This document shows, one piece after another, positions 20,298-31,771 of a stretch of 64,000 bases of DNA. The DNA lies in assembly GCF_003660455.1 (NCBI RefSeq), contig NZ_QZVR01000001.1:434001-498000 (forward strand). Direction: 5' to 3'. The position numbers and the translations under genes are program-made. The DNA comes from Nocardioides ferulae. Lineage in GTDB: Bacteria; Actinomycetota; Actinomycetes; Propionibacteriales; Nocardioidaceae. How positions within the stretch are numbered: position 1 is the stretch's first letter; each line of letters begins with the position of its first letter. Under the pieces are notes generated by a model that saw nothing but the letters and a program-made list of their open reading frames with translations, had not been told where the DNA came from and searched no databases.

Positions 20298-21302
20298 ATG
20301 TTGCGCTTCGCGCTCCGCCGGGTCGGACTGATGGTGCCTGTGCTCCTCGGGCTGAGCCTGCTGCTGTTCATGTGGGTCAGGGCGCTCCCGGGCGACCCGG
20401 CCCGGGCCCTCCTCGGCGAACGGGCGACCCCCGAGGGCCTGGCCCGGGTGACCGAGGCCTACGGATTCGACCGGCCCCTGTGGGAGCAGTACGTGACCTA
20501 CCTCGGGGCGCTGCTCCAAGGCGACTTCGGCAACTCCATCAAGACCGGCCAACCCGTCGTGTCGAGCTTCGCCGACCGGTTCCCGGCCACCGTCGAGCTG
20601 GGCCTGTCCGCCCTGCTGTTCGCGGTCCTCCTCGGCGTGCCGCTGGGCTACCTGGCCGCCCGGCACCAGGGCCGCTGGCTGGACACCCTGGCGGTCTCCG
20701 GGTCGCTGCTGGGCGTGGTGACGCCGGTGTTCTTCCTGGCGATCCTGCTCAAGCTGGTCTTCGCCGACACCCTCCACTGGCTGCCGACTGTGGGCCGCCA
20801 GGACGCCCGGATCGACGCCACCCACATCACGAACTTCTACATCCTCGACGGGGTGCTGACCGGGGAGTACGACGCGGCCTGGGACGCCGCGGTGCACCTG
20901 GTGCTGCCGGCCCTCGCGCTGGGCACCATCCCGCTGGCCATCATCGTGCGGATCACCCGGGCCTCGGTCGCCGAGGTGCTGCACGAGGACTACGTGCGCA
21001 CCGCGGAGGCGAAGGGCCTGGCCGCCCGCACCATCTCCCGACGTCACGTGCTCCGCAACGCGATGCTGCCGGTGGCCACGACGATCGGCCTCCAGGCGGG
21101 GCTGCTGTTCTCCGGGGCGGTGCTGACCGAGACGGTCTTCGGCATCAACGGGGTCGGCCAGTACCTCTTCACCGCCATCAGCCAACGCGACTACCCGGTG
21201 CTGCAGGGCTACATCCTGTTCATCGCCGTCATCTACTCGCTGATCAACCTGCTGGTCGACTTGAGCTACGGGCTCATCGACCCGAGGGTGAGGACGCCGT
21301 GA
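20298..21302 (+). CDS. peptide ABC transporter permease, DppB-like
   Basis: 334 residues with about six membrane helices. The opening LRRVGLMVPVLLGLSLLLFMWVRALPGDPA is the standard DppB N-terminus. The EAA coupling loop is at DYVRTAEAKGLAARTISRRHVLRNA. It forms the channel with the DppC-like subunit. AGAAGGA at 20280 serves as ribosome site. Its stop overlaps the next gene's GTG. Confidence 0.94.
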   Translation: MLRFALRRVGLMVPVLLGLSLLLFMWVRALPGDPARALLGERATPEGLARVTEAYGFDRPLWEQYVTYLGALLQGDFGNSIKTGQPVVSSFADRFPATVELGLSALLFAVLLGVPLGYLAARHQGRWLDTLAVSGSLLGVVTPVFFLAILLKLVFADTLHWLPTVGRQDARIDATHITNFYILDGVLTGEYDAAWDAAVHLVLPALALGTIPLAIIVRITRASVAEVLHEDYVRTAEAKGLAARTISRRHVLRNAMLPVATTIGLQAGLLFSGAVLTETVFGINGVGQYLFTAISQRDYPVLQGYILFIAVIYSLINLLVDLSYGLIDPRVRTP

Positions 21303-22237
21303 GCACCCCTTCCAACACTCCTCTGGCGCTGGTCGTCGAGGCCGACGGCGCCCCCGGCGTGAGCCTGTGGCGTGGCGCCGCGCACCGGCTGCTGCGCAGC
21401 CCGGTCGCGCTGCTGGGCGCCGCCATCGTCCTGGCGTTCGTGGTGGTGGCCGCGATCGCGCCACTGCTCACGCCGTACGAACCGGGCTCGACCCAGTGGG
21501 CCGGCGAGGTGAGCACCAGCTCGGTGCCCGGCCCCAGCGACGACCACCTGCTGGGTCTGGACCGGTTCGGCTCGGACATGTGGACCCAGATGGTCTTCGG
21601 CGCCCGGCAGTCGTTGATCTACGGCGTGCTCTCGACCGCCGTCGGGCTCACCGTCGGCGCAGCCCTCGGCGCGCTCGCGGGTGGCTTCGGTGCGCTCGGC
21701 GGGCGGGTCGGCCGCTGGATCGACACCGCGGTGATGCGGCTGGTCGACATCATGCTCTCGGTGCCCAGCCTGCTGCTGGCGGTCAGCATCGCGGCCATCC
21801 TCGGCCAGAACGCCTACGCGGTGATCATCGCCATCGGCGCCGCCCAGGTGCCGATCTTCGCGCGCCTGCTGCGCGGGTCCATGCTCGGCCAGGGCCGTGC
21901 GGAGTACGTCGTCGCCGCGGGCGCCCTGGGCATCCGCAAGCGCCGCATCGTGGTCAGCCACATCCTGCCCAACTCCGTCGGACCCACCATCGTGCAGGCC
22001 ACCTTGAACCTCGCCACCGCGATCATCGAGGTGGCCGCGCTGTCGTTCCTCGGGCTCGGCACCGCCGACCCGGCGGTCGCCGAGTGGGGACGGATGCTGG
22101 TGGCCGCCCAGGACCGCTTCGACGCGGCCCCCCGGCTGGCCCTGCTCCCCGGCACCGCCATCGCGGTCACCGCGCTCGGGTTCACGCTCATCGGCGAGGC
22201 CCTGCGCGAAGCCCTCGACCCACGCACCCGGAGGTGA
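21299..22237 (+). CDS. peptide ABC transporter permease, DppC-like
   Basis: 312 residues. The N-terminal segment with LLGAAIVLAFVVVAAIAPLLTPYEP and HLLGLDRFGSDMW is typical of DppC. The EAA loop lies at EYVVAAGALGIRKRRIVVSHILPN. It pairs with the preceding permease. The GTG overlaps the upstream TGA (GTGA), and GAGG is placed just before it. Confidence 0.94.
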   Translation: MSTPSNTPLALVVEADGAPGVSLWRGAAHRLLRSPVALLGAAIVLAFVVVAAIAPLLTPYEPGSTQWAGEVSTSSVPGPSDDHLLGLDRFGSDMWTQMVFGARQSLIYGVLSTAVGLTVGAALGALAGGFGALGGRVGRWIDTAVMRLVDIMLSVPSLLLAVSIAAILGQNAYAVIIAIGAAQVPIFARLLRGSMLGQGRAEYVVAAGALGIRKRRIVVSHILPNSVGPTIVQATLNLATAIIEVAALSFLGLGTADPAVAEWGRMLVAAQDRFDAAPRLALLPGTAIAVTALGFTLIGEALREALDPRTRR

Positions 22238-22242
22238 GGGAC

Positions 22243-23294
22243 GTGACCGTCCCCGTCCACGACCGCGCGCCCCTGCCCGGGTCGCCCACCGAGCCGCTGC
22301 TGTCGGTGCGCGACCTCAGCGTCACCTTCACCGGCCGCGGCCGCCGCCCGGTGCGGGCGGTCGACCAGGTCTCGTTCGACATCCGACCCGGCGAGCACGT
22401 CGGCCTCGTCGGCGAGTCCGGCAGCGGCAAGTCGGTCACCTCGCTGGCGATCATCGGGCTGCTGCCCCGGCGCGGCGTGCAGGTCAGCGGGGCGGTCCGC
22501 TACGGCGGGCGCGACCTGACCGACCTGGGCCGCGAACAGCTCGCGCACCTGCGCGGCCGCGAGATCGCGATGGTCTTCCAGGACCCGATGACCTCGCTCA
22601 ACCCCGTCGTCACCATCGGGGTCCAGCTCACCGAGGTGATCCGCCGCCACACCGACGCCGACAAGCGCGAGGCCTACGACCGGGCCGAGGAGCTGTTGCG
22701 CAAGGTCGGCATCCCCGCACCGGGCAGCCGGCTGCGCTCCTACCCCCACGAGCTCTCCGGCGGCATGCGGCAGCGGGTGCTGATCGCGACGGCGCTCGCC
22801 TGCGGCCCACGGCTGCTGATCGCCGACGAGCCGACGACGGCGCTCGACGTCACCGTGCAGGCCCAGGTGCTCGAGGTGGTCAAGGAGCTGGTCGCCGACA
22901 CCGGCGCCGCGCTGCTGATGATCACCCACGACCTCGGCGTGGTCGCGGGGCTGTGCGACCAGGTGAACGTGATGTACGCCGGCCGGATCGTCGAGGCGGC
23001 CGACCGGCACGACCTGTTCTCCGCTCCCCGGCACCCCTACACCCGGGGCCTGCTGGACAGCATCCCGCGGCTCGACGCCCCCCGCGGGCAACCGCTGCGG
23101 CCGATCCCGGGCTCCCCGACGCAGACCCTGCCCTGGCCGCAGGGGTGCGCCTTCGCGCCGCGGTGCGCCAACCGGGTCGACCGGTGCACCGAGCAACCGC
23201 CGGCCCTCGAGCCCGACACCGCCCCCGGAGGGCGGCTGCTGCGGTGCTTCAACCCGGTCGGACCCGGCCCTGCTCCCCAGATGGAGGTCCAGCC

Positions 23295-23298
<4 letters not shown>
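22243..23298 (+). CDS. peptide ABC transporter ATPase, DppD-like
   Basis: 351 residues. Walker A GESGSGKS, Q-loop MVFQDPMTSLNP, signature LSGGMRQRV, Walker B LLIADEPTTALD and switch THD are all intact. The C-terminal oligopeptide-ATPase extension has CAFAPRCANRVDRC, its Cys-containing motif. It energises the importer together with the next gene's product. I prefer GTG 22243 because GGAGG lies 8 nt upstream. The alternative GTG 22234 would overlap the previous stop but lacks spacing. Confidence 0.93.
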
Positions 23299-24385
<1,087 letters not shown>

Positions 24386-24389
<4 letters not shown>

Positions 24390-25276
24390 GAGTCCTGAGC
24401 TGCGTCGTCGCTGGCCGCCGGCTCAGGCAGCGGCGGTGGTGTGCCGCCGTACGCCGGGCAGATCGCCTGGTGGGCGCACCAGGCGCACAGCGCGCTCGGC
24501 CGCGGCTGCCAGTCGCCGCTGCGGGTGGCCTCCTCGATCGCCCGCCAGATCGCCTCGACCTTGCGCTCGGTGGCCAACAGGTCGGCCTCGTCGGGCTGGT
24601 AGCGCAGGATCTCGCCGTTGCCGAGATAGACCAGTTGGAGCATCGCCGGCACCACCCCGCGGGTGCGCCACAGGACCAACGCGTAGAAGCGCATCTGGAA
24701 AAGGGCAGCGGCCTCGAACCCGACCCCGGGCGAGCGCCCGGTCTTGTAGTCGACGACCCGCAGCGCGCCGTCGGGGGCGACGTCGAGACGGTCGACGATG
24801 CCGCGCAGCAGGAGCCGGGAGCCGAGGACGGTCTCGACGTAGAGCTCGCGCTCGGCAGGCTCCAGCCGGCGCGGGTCCTCCAGTGAGAAGTAGCGCTCGA
24901 GCACGTCGCGGCACGACGCCATCCAGGCGCCCACCTCGGGGCCCTCGCCACCGAACATCTCGGCCAGCTCGGGCTCGGCTGCGACCAGCTCGTCCCACGC
25001 CGGTGCCAGCAACTGCTCGGCGCGCGGGGGCGTGCGCTCGTCAGCGGGCACGTCGAAGAGCTGCTCGAGCACCTTGTGCACCAACGTGCCGCGGGCGGCG
25101 TCCGGCGAGGGGGGCTCCGGGAGACGGTCGATCGTGCGGAAGCGGTAGAGCAGCGGGCAGCGCAGGAAGTCGGCGGCGCGGCTGGGGGAGAGCGAGGCCG
25201 GCACCTCCACGCCGTCCACCGCGGTGACCGTGGTCGGCTCGGCGCCCGGGGTCGGGTCTGCCTGCTGCGCCGTCAT
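24386..25276 (-). CDS. RecB-family PD-(D/E)XK nuclease with Fe-S cysteines
   Basis: 296 residues. SRAADFLRCPLLYRFRTIDRLPE opens the domain and RGTLVHKVLEQLF is the conserved helix. LRGIVDRLDVAPDG gives the Asp, and LRVVDYKTGRSPG the DYKTG catalytic core. The four cysteines, one in FLRCP and three in LCAWCAHQAICPAYGG, match the iron-sulfur staple of AddB/Cas4-type nucleases. It probably trims DNA ends in repair. It is stand-alone with no helicase beside it, and no CRISPR array is present to suggest Cas4. The ATG has TAGGGT seven bases upstream. Confidence 0.88.
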
Positions 25277-25283
25277 GACCCGA

Positions 25284-25289
25284 ACCCTA
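25284..25289 (-). promoter_or_regulatory. -10 (leaderless) of RecB-like nuclease
   Basis: TAGGGT on the minus strand ends 7 nt before the ATG at 25276. Confidence 0.5.
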
Positions 25290-25364
25290 GGTCAGGGCAC
25301 CGACAACGCGAGCCCGCCCGGCCTCCCGGCACTGCTCGGCAGCCGGCAGCGGCCATCCCTCGGA

Positions 25365-25370
25365 TAGCCT
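25365..25370 (+). promoter_or_regulatory. -10 (leaderless) of M50 protease gene
   Basis: TAGCCT ends 7 nt before the GTG at 25378. Confidence 0.55.
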
Positions 25371-25377
25371 CACGGTC

Positions 25378-26541
25378 GTGTCCGACCACGACCCAGCCGG
25401 CGCCCCCGGGCCCCGTCCAGGCCCCCGCCCGCGCCCACCGGGCACGATCAAGGTGGGCACGATCGCCGGCAGCGACGTCCTGGTCTCGTCGTCGTGGTTC
25501 CTGGTGGCCGGCCTGATCGCGGTGCTGCTGGCTCCGGTGGTCGAGAACGTGCAGCCCGGACTCGGCGGCTGGAAGTACCTCGCCGGTCTCGCGTTCGCCG
25601 TCGTCCTGTATCTCTCGGTGCTGCTGCACGAGGCGTCGCACGCCCTGATGGCGCGCCGCTACGGCTACCCGGTCACCTCGATCACGCTGCACTTCCTGGG
25701 CGGGATGACCTCGATCGAGGGCGAGGCCCGCCGTCCGCGCCAGGAGTTCTGGATCGCCGTCGTCGGCCCGCTCACCTCGATCGCCGTCGGCATCGTGAGC
25801 CTGGGCCTGTGGCTGCTGGTGCCGGACGGCCTGATCGACCTGGCCCTGGCCATCCTGATGGGGGCGAACCTGCTGGTGGGCGTGCTCAACCTGGTGCCGG
25901 GCCTGCCGCTCGACGGGGGCCGCGTGCTCAAGGCGCTGGTCTGGGGGGTCACCGGCGACCCGCACCGCGGCACCATCGTCGCGGGGTGGGTCGGTCGCGT
26001 CGCCGCCGGTCTCGTGCTCGCCTGGCCGATCGTGATGGCCGAGCTGACCGACACCGAGCCCGACCTGCTCGACTTCGTGCTCGTCTTCGTGGTGGCGGTG
26101 TTCTTGTGGACCGGGGCGACCGCGGCGATGGCCGCGGCGCGGTTCCGACGGCGGCTGCCGAGGCTGGCCGCCCGCACCCTGGCCCGGCGGACCCTGGAGG
26201 TGCCCGAGGAGCTGCCGCTCGCCGAGGCGGTACGCCGCGCCCAGGACGCCGCCGCGGGCAGCATCCTCACCGTCTCCGCCGACGGCCGGCCGACGGGGCT
26301 GGTCAACGAGGCCGCGCTGCTGGCCACCCCGGAGGAGCGCCGGCCGTGGATGGCCACCTCCAGCGTCGCCCGCACGCTCGAGCCGGGGCTCAGCCTGCCG
26401 GCGGACCTCGCCGGCGAGGACCTCGTGGTGGCGATCAGTCGCCACCCCGCCGCGGAGTACCTCCTCCTCGAACCCGACGGATCGGTGTTCGGGGTGCTGT
26501 CCACCGCCGACGTGGACCAGGCCTTCCGCGACCAGGCCTGA
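25378..26541 (+). CDS. site-2 protease family (M50) with C-terminal CBS-like region
   Basis: 387 residues. A Pro-rich head of about 20 residues precedes several membrane helices. VLLHEASHAL holds His84, Glu85 and His88 of HExxH, and NLVPGLPLDGGRVL the third zinc ligand. After about residue 270, a soluble region with AAAGSILTVSADGRPTGLVNE and EYLLLEPDGSVFGVLS looks like a pair of CBS-like modules. These proteases cut substrates within the membrane and often release anti-sigma factors or process peptides. No anti-sigma gene is adjacent. TrmI follows 67 bp later with its own promoter. Confidence 0.9.
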   Translation: MSDHDPAGAPGPRPGPRPRPPGTIKVGTIAGSDVLVSSSWFLVAGLIAVLLAPVVENVQPGLGGWKYLAGLAFAVVLYLSVLLHEASHALMARRYGYPVTSITLHFLGGMTSIEGEARRPRQEFWIAVVGPLTSIAVGIVSLGLWLLVPDGLIDLALAILMGANLLVGVLNLVPGLPLDGGRVLKALVWGVTGDPHRGTIVAGWVGRVAAGLVLAWPIVMAELTDTEPDLLDFVLVFVVAVFLWTGATAAMAAARFRRRLPRLAARTLARRTLEVPEELPLAEAVRRAQDAAAGSILTVSADGRPTGLVNEAALLATPEERRPWMATSSVARTLEPGLSLPADLAGEDLVVAISRHPAAEYLLLEPDGSVFGVLSTADVDQAFRDQA

Positions 26542-26595
26542 CCCTTCGACCGCGAGGCGGCCGGGCCCGAGCCGCGGCCGTCCGACGGTGTCTTC

Positions 26596-26601
26596 TAGGG
26601 T
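26596..26601 (+). promoter_or_regulatory. -10 (leaderless) of trmI
   Basis: TAGGGT ends 7 nt before the ATG at 26609. Confidence 0.55.
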
Positions 26602-26608
26602 TCCTCCC

Positions 26609-27592
26609 ATGGCCGACGACCTGGACCCGTCGACTCCGACCGCCGCCGAGGCGGTGCCGGACGTCGCACCCGACGCCTGGTCCGGGGTGCACCGTGGCCC
26701 GCTGCGCGCCGGCGAGTGGGTGCGGCTGATCGACGCGAAGGGCCGCCGGCACAACATCTGCCTCGAGGCGGGCAAGCGCTTCTTCTCCAACCGCGGGCAC
26801 CTCGACCACGACGAGCTGATCGGACGCGAGGAGGGGTTCACCGTCACCTCGTCCGCGGGCGGGGAGTACCTCGTCTTCCGGCCGCTGCTCTCGGAGTTCG
26901 TGGTCTCGATGCCGCGCGGCGCGGCGGTGGTCTACCCCAAGGACGCCGCGCAGATCGTGGCGCTGGCCGACGTCTTCCCGGGCGCGACCGTCGTCGAGGC
27001 CGGCGTCGGCTCCGGCGCGCTCACCTGCTCGCTGCTGCGGGCGGTCGGTCCGCACGGCCGGGTGCTGTCCTTCGAGCGGCGCGAGGAGTTCGCCGAGGTC
27101 GCCCGGCGCAACGTCACGCAGTTCTTCGGCGGCGACCACCCCGCCTGGCAGCTCACCCTCGGCGATCTCGCCGAGGCCCTGCCGGCGTCGGGGGAGCGGT
27201 GCGACCGGATCATCCTCGACATGCTGGCTCCCTGGGAGTGCCTCGACGCTGCTGCCGAGGCGCTGCTGCCGGGCGGCATCGTGTGCGCCTACGTCGCGAC
27301 GACCACCCAGTTGTCGCGGTTCGTGGAGACGGTGCGGGTGCACGGTGGCTTCACCGAGCCGGCTGCCTGGGAGTCGCTGGTGCGCGACTGGCACGTGGAG
27401 GGCCTCGCGGTGCGGCCGGGACACAAGATGATCGGGCACACGGCCTTCCTGGTCACGGCCCGACGGATGGCCCCCGGACAGCGGCCGCCGCTGAAGCGGC
27501 GGCGCCCGGCGCCGGGTGCCTACGGCGCCGACTACACCGGGCCGCGCCCCGCCGACGCGCCGCTCGACGCGCCGGCCGAGGCCGGCGAGTAG
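26609..27592 (+). CDS. trmI: tRNA (adenine-58-N1)-methyltransferase TrmI
   Basis: 327 residues. An N-terminal beta domain with GPLRAGEWVRLIDAKGRRH and FFSNRGHLDHDELIGREEG precedes the Rossmann fold. VVEAGVGSGALTCSLLRAVG is the SAM-binding loop, and DRIILDMLAPWECLDAA is motif IV. It methylates A58 in the T-loop of tRNA. In actinobacteria this gene usually sits just before arc, as here. The C-terminal 30 residues are Pro/Arg-rich. The ATG is fixed by the leaderless -10; an upstream in-frame GTG at 26588 lies within that promoter. Confidence 0.93.
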   Translation: MADDLDPSTPTAAEAVPDVAPDAWSGVHRGPLRAGEWVRLIDAKGRRHNICLEAGKRFFSNRGHLDHDELIGREEGFTVTSSAGGEYLVFRPLLSEFVVSMPRGAAVVYPKDAAQIVALADVFPGATVVEAGVGSGALTCSLLRAVGPHGRVLSFERREEFAEVARRNVTQFFGGDHPAWQLTLGDLAEALPASGERCDRIILDMLAPWECLDAAAEALLPGGIVCAYVATTTQLSRFVETVRVHGGFTEPAAWESLVRDWHVEGLAVRPGHKMIGHTAFLVTARRMAPGQRPPLKRRRPAPGAYGADYTGPRPADAPLDAPAEAGE

Positions 27593-27690
27593 CCGCCCCC
27601 GCGGTTCGGCGTACCGGCTCCGCCACCGGGCCGCGACCCAATCGTGACCAAGAGAGCGTTTCCTCCCCTTCCCTTGGCCGACGGCGCGGG

Positions 27691-27696
27691 TAGTGT
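27691..27696 (+). promoter_or_regulatory. -10 of arc
   Basis: TAGTGT ends 23 nt before the ATG. The leader that follows has a near-perfect ribosome site AGGAGGTGAC, unlike the leaderless neighbours. Confidence 0.45.
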
Positions 27697-27719
27697 CACC
27701 AGAACAGGAGGTGACGCGG

Positions 27720-29474
27720 ATGTCGACAGCGGAGAACGCCCCCGGTTCCCAGGGGCGCCAGGCCGAAGAGCTCGCGGACCAGGTGAGGTTCCTCGAGGCA
27801 GAGGTCGCCGACCTGCGCCGGCGGCTCAGTGACGGACCGTCCCACTCGCGCGGGCTCGAGCTGCGCCTCGCCGACGCCCAACGGTCCCTGGCCGCGGTCA
27901 CGTCGCAGAACGAGCGCCTGGCCCAGACGCTGCGCGAGGCCCGCGACCAGATCATGAAGCTGAAGGAGGAGGTCGACCGGCTCGCCCAGCCGCCGGCGGG
28001 CTTCGGCACCTTCCTCACCCGCAACGACGACGACACCGTCGACGTGTTCACCGGCGGCCGCAAGCTCCGGGTCACCGTCAGCCCGTCGGTCGACCTCGAC
28101 TCGCTGCGGCGCGGCCAGGAGGTCATGCTCAACGAGGCCCTCAACGTGGTCGCGGCGCTCGAGTTCGAGGAGCTCGGCGAGGTGGTCATGTTCAAGGAGC
28201 TGATGGCCGACCGCGAGCGGGCGCTGGTCATCGCCAACGCCGACGAGGAGCGGGTGGTGCGGCTCGCCGAGCCGCTGCTCGGCGAGACGCTGCGGGCCGG
28301 CGACTCGCTGCTGCTCGAGTCGCGCTCCGGCTACGTATACGAGAAGGTCCCGAAGTCGGAGGTCGAGGAGCTCGTCCTCGAAGAGGTCCCCGACATCGCC
28401 TACGAGTCGATCGGCGGGCTCGGCAACCAGATCGAGCAGATCCGCGACGCCGTCGAGCTGCCCTACCTCTACCCCGAGCTCTTCGACGAGCACCAGCTCA
28501 AGCCGCCGAAGGGCGTGCTGCTCTACGGGCCCCCCGGCTGCGGCAAGACGCTGATCGCGAAGGCCGTGGCGAACTCGCTGGCCAAGAAGGTCGCGGCGAA
28601 GACCGGGCAGGAGGGCAAGTCCTACTTCCTCAACATCAAGGGCCCCGAGCTGCTCAACAAGTACGTCGGCGAGACCGAGCGGCACATCCGCCTGGTCTTC
28701 CAGCGGGCCCGTGAGAAGGCGAGCGGCGGCACGCCGGTCATCGTGTTCTTCGACGAGATGGACTCCCTGTTCCGCACCCGCGGCTCGGGCGTCTCCTCCG
28801 ACGTCGAGAACACCATCGTCCCGCAGTTGCTCAGCGAGATCGACGGCGTCGAGTTGCTCGAGAACGTGCTGGTCATCGGTGCCTCCAACCGCGAGGACAT
28901 GATTGACCCCGCGATCCTGCGACCGGGCCGGCTCGACGTGAAGATCAAGATCGAGCGGCCCGACGCCGAGGCCGCGCGAGACATCTTCAGCAAGTACCTC
29001 CTCCCCACGCTGCCGCTGCACGGCGACGACCTCGCCGAGTTCGGCGGCGACCGCGAGGCCTGCGTCGCGGGGATGATCCGCGCCACCGTCGAGCGGATGT
29101 ACAACGAGACCGAGGAGAACCGCTTCCTCGAGGTCACCTACGCCAACGGCGACAAGGAGGTCCTCTACTTCAAGGACTTCAACTCCGGCGCGATGATCCA
29201 GAACATCGTGGACCGAGCCAAGAAGATGGCGATCAAGGACTTCCTCGACCACGAGCAGAAGGGGCTCCGCGTCGCGCACCTGCTGCAGGCCTGCGTCGAC
29301 GAGTTCAAGGAGAACGAGGACCTCCCCAACACCACCAACCCCGACGACTGGGCCCGCATCTCCGGCAAGAAGGGCGAGCGGATCGTGTTCATCCGCACGC
29401 TGATCACCGGCAAGCAGGGCACCGAGCCCGGGCGGTCGATCGACACCGTGTCGAACACCGGCCAATACCTCTAG
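27720..29474 (+). CDS. arc: proteasome-associated AAA+ ATPase ARC/Mpa
   Basis: 584 residues. The N-terminal coiled coil (about residues 12-85, with [16 protein letters not shown]) binds Pup. Two OB domains follow. The AAA module has Walker A GPPGCGKT at residues 270-277, Walker [13 protein letters not shown] and sensor [18 protein letters not shown]. The C-terminus ends in GQYL, the docking tail for the proteasome alpha ring. The ATPase unfolds pupylated proteins and feeds them to PrcAB. AGGAGGTGAC placed 6 nt before the ATG fixes the start; an in-frame GTG at 27693 is inside the promoter. Confidence 0.97.
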   Translation: MSTAENAPGSQGRQAEELADQVRFLEAEVADLRRRLSDGPSHSRGLELRLADAQRSLAAVTSQNERLAQTLREARDQIMKLKEEVDRLAQPPAGFGTFLTRNDDDTVDVFTGGRKLRVTVSPSVDLDSLRRGQEVMLNEALNVVAALEFEELGEVVMFKELMADRERALVIANADEERVVRLAEPLLGETLRAGDSLLLESRSGYVYEKVPKSEVEELVLEEVPDIAYESIGGLGNQIEQIRDAVELPYLYPELFDEHQLKPPKGVLLYGPPGCGKTLIAKAVANSLAKKVAAKTGQEGKSYFLNIKGPELLNKYVGETERHIRLVFQRAREKASGGTPVIVFFDEMDSLFRTRGSGVSSDVENTIVPQLLSEIDGVELLENVLVIGASNREDMIDPAILRPGRLDVKIKIERPDAEAARDIFSKYLLPTLPLHGDDLAEFGGDREACVAGMIRATVERMYNETEENRFLEVTYANGDKEVLYFKDFNSGAMIQNIVDRAKKMAIKDFLDHEQKGLRVAHLLQACVDEFKENEDLPNTTNPDDWARISGKKGERIVFIRTLITGKQGTEPGRSIDTVSNTGQYL

Positions 29475-29502
29475 GAGTTCTCGGAGCGCTCCCGGCGAGC
29501 CC

Positions 29503-29533
29503 GGGGTGCGACGGCGCCGGCCGGTCGCGCCCC
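29503..29533. terminator. bidirectional terminator after arc
   Basis: GGGGTGCGAC at 29503-29512 pairs with GTCGCGCCCC at 29524-29533 (one G-U) around an 11-nt GC-rich loop. It lies between converging arc and methyltransferase genes. Confidence 0.55.
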
Positions 29534-29549
29534 GGCCCGTCGCGCTCGC

Positions 29550-30182
29550 CTACCGGCTGCGGGCCGTCCCGCGGTAGAGGTAGCCCCAGGGCCGCATCGG
29601 CCCTCCACCCAGCGCGTAGCCGGACTCGATGCCTTCCATCTCGAAGCCGGCGTCCTCGAGCAGGGCCGGCACGTCCCGGCTGAGGTGGCAGCCGCCGGCG
29701 ACTCGGCGTTGCAGCGGCTCCAGTCGGCGCTGCCAGCGCAGTACCCCGGCGTCGGGCGCCCGTCCGTGCTCGAGGAAGTGCAGGGCCGCGCCTGGGCGCA
29801 GCACCCGCCGCAGCTCGCGCAGGGCCGCGACCGGGTCGGGGATGGTGCACAGCGTGAAGGTGGAGAGGGCGGAGTCGTAGGACGCGTCTGCCGCGGGGAG
29901 CCGCTGGCCGTCGAGTCCCAGCCGGGCGACGGGGACCGGGGCGGACTCGCGCCGCTCTGCGGAGCGGCGCCACGCGGTGGCGGACGGCTCCACCGCGTGG
30001 ACCGAGGAGACCTCGGGCGGCAGATGGGACAGGTTGGCTCCGCTGCCGAACCCGACCTCGATCACCTCGCCGTGCAGCCCCCGGGTCACCTGGGCGCGCA
30101 GGCGGCGGACCGGCGCCGAGGCCAGGGTGAGGTCGGTCAGGTGCGGCAGCACCTGCTCGTCCCACCACCCGCGCACGGCCAT
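29550..30182 (-). CDS. class I SAM-dependent methyltransferase
   Basis: 210 residues of the Methyltransf_11 type. EVIEVGFGSGANL is motif I, VHAVEPSATA the acidic end of strand 2 and YDSALSTFTLCTIPD motif IV. LRELRRVLRPGAALHFLEHG is the post-motif helix. It resembles the small-molecule and lipid methyltransferases in the UbiE/COQ5 group. The substrate is unknown. It is divergent from dop across 60 bp, and the ATG has TAGTCT six bases upstream. It interrupts arc and dop, which in many relatives are closer together. Confidence 0.87.
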   Translation of the reverse strand: MAVRGWWDEQVLPHLTDLTLASAPVRRLRAQVTRGLHGEVIEVGFGSGANLSHLPPEVSSVHAVEPSATAWRRSAERRESAPVPVARLGLDGQRLPAADASYDSALSTFTLCTIPDPVAALRELRRVLRPGAALHFLEHGRAPDAGVLRWQRRLEPLQRRVAGGCHLSRDVPALLEDAGFEMEGIESGYALGGGPMRPWGYLYRGTARSR

Positions 30183-30188
30183 GCGCGA

Positions 30189-30194
30189 AGACTA
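30189..30194 (-). promoter_or_regulatory. -10 (leaderless) of methyltransferase gene
   Basis: TAGTCT on the minus strand ends 6 nt before the ATG at 30182. Confidence 0.5.
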
Positions 30195-30230
30195 CTGCGG
30201 GTGGCCGAACCCTCGCCGGGGCCGGACCCG

Positions 30231-30236
30231 TAGGCT
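30231..30236 (+). promoter_or_regulatory. -10 (leaderless) of dop
   Basis: TAGGCT ends 6 nt before the ATG at 30243. Confidence 0.6.
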
Positions 30237-30242
30237 CGTGGC

Positions 30243-31751
30243 ATGAGCGCGCGCCGGATCATGGGGGCCGAGGTCGAGTACGGCATCTCGGTGCTGGGGC
30301 AGCCCACGGCGAACCCGATGGTCGCCTCCTCGCAGGTCGTCAACGCCTACGCGTCGGCCACGGTCATCGCCCGGAGGGCCCGGTGGGACTTCGAGGAGGA
30401 GTCGCCGCTGCGCGACGCCCGCGGCTTCGACATGTCTCGCCAGGTGGCCGACCCGACCCAGCTGACCGACGAGGACCTCGGGCTGGCCAACGTCATCCTC
30501 ACCAACGGCGCGCGGCTCTACGTCGACCACGCGCACCCGGAGTTCTCCACGCCCGAGGTGACCACGCCGCTGGATCTGGTGCGCTGGGACAAGGCAGGCG
30601 AGCAGGTGATGCTCGACGCCGCGCGCCGCGCCTCCCAGCTGCCGGGCAACCCGCAGATCGTGCTCTACAAGAACAACACCGACAACAAGGGCGCCTCCTA
30701 CGGGGCGCACGAGAACTACCTGATGCGCCGGGCCACGCCGTTCGGCGACATCGTGCGGCACCTGACCCCGTTCTTCGTGACCCGCCAGGTGGTCACCGGC
30801 GCCGGCCGGGTCGGCATCGGGCAGGACGGACGCGAGGACGGCTTCCAGATCAGCCAGCGCGCGGACTACTTCGAGGTCGAGGTCGGTCTGGAGACGACCC
30901 TGAAGCGGCCGATCATCAACACCCGCGACGAGCCGCACGCCGACCCCGAGAAGTACCGCCGGCTGCACGTGATCATCGGCGACGCGAACCTGTCCGAGGT
31001 GTCCACCTACCTCAAGGTCGGCACCACCGCGCTGGTCTTGGCGATGATCGAGGAGCGGTTCATCGACGACGACTTCCGGCTCGACACGCCGGTGGCGTCG
31101 TTGCGTGCGGTCTCGCACGACCCGTCGCTGCGGCAGACCGTCACGTTGGCCGACGGTCGCCGGCTCACCGCAATCCAGCTGCAACGCGAGTACCTCGACC
31201 TGGCCCGCAAGTTCGTCGAGGACCGCTTCGGCGCCGACGCCGACCCGCAGACGCTCGACGTGCTCGCCCGCTGGGAGTCGGTGCTGGACCGTCTCGAACG
31301 CGACCCGATGCTGTGCGCCCGCGAGCTCGACTGGGTGGCGAAGCTGCAGCTGCTCGAGCAGTACCGCTCCCGCGACGGCCTGGACTGGTCGGATGCCAAG
31401 CTCCAGCTGATCGACGTCCAGTACTCCGACATCCGGCCGGAGAAGGGCCTCTACCACCGCCTGGTGAAACTGGGCCGGATGGAGCGGCTGCTCGCCCAGG
31501 ACGCCGTGGACGCCGCGATGCACGACCCCCCGCACGACACCCGCGCGTTCTTCCGGGGCCGCTGCCTGGAGAAGTACGCCGCTCACGTCGCGGCCGCGTC
31601 GTGGGACTCGGTGATCTTCGACCTGCCCGGGCGGGAGTCGCTCCAGCGGGTGCCGACCGTCGACCCGCTGCGCGGCACCGAGGCGCACGTGGGTGATCTC
31701 CTGGAGCGCTGCGAGACCGCTGAGGAGCTGTTCGCCGCGTTGACCTCGTGA
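30243..31751 (+). CDS. dop: depupylase/deamidase Dop
   Basis: 502 residues with a carboxylate-amine ligase fold. [12 protein letters not shown] carries the ATP/Mg-binding Glu10, and [15 protein letters not shown] the catalytic Asp95. [19 protein letters not shown] is the nucleotide segment shared with PafA. Dop removes Pup from substrates, and in species with a Gln-ended Pup it also deamidates it. Here pup encodes Glu at its end, so only depupylation is needed. The pup gene starts 20 bp downstream with its own -10. Confidence 0.97.
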   Translation: MSARRIMGAEVEYGISVLGQPTANPMVASSQVVNAYASATVIARRARWDFEEESPLRDARGFDMSRQVADPTQLTDEDLGLANVILTNGARLYVDHAHPEFSTPEVTTPLDLVRWDKAGEQVMLDAARRASQLPGNPQIVLYKNNTDNKGASYGAHENYLMRRATPFGDIVRHLTPFFVTRQVVTGAGRVGIGQDGREDGFQISQRADYFEVEVGLETTLKRPIINTRDEPHADPEKYRRLHVIIGDANLSEVSTYLKVGTTALVLAMIEERFIDDDFRLDTPVASLRAVSHDPSLRQTVTLADGRRLTAIQLQREYLDLARKFVEDRFGADADPQTLDVLARWESVLDRLERDPMLCARELDWVAKLQLLEQYRSRDGLDWSDAKLQLIDVQYSDIRPEKGLYHRLVKLGRMERLLAQDAVDAAMHDPPHDTRAFFRGRCLEKYAAHVAAASWDSVIFDLPGRESLQRVPTVDPLRGTEAHVGDLLERCETAEELFAALTS

Positions 31752-31759
31752 CCCTCGGA

Positions 31760-31765
31760 TAGGGT
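31760..31765 (+). promoter_or_regulatory. -10 (leaderless) of pup-prcBA
   Basis: TAGGGT ends 6 nt before the ATG of pup, right after the dop stop. Confidence 0.55.
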
Positions 31766-31771
31766 CCAGAC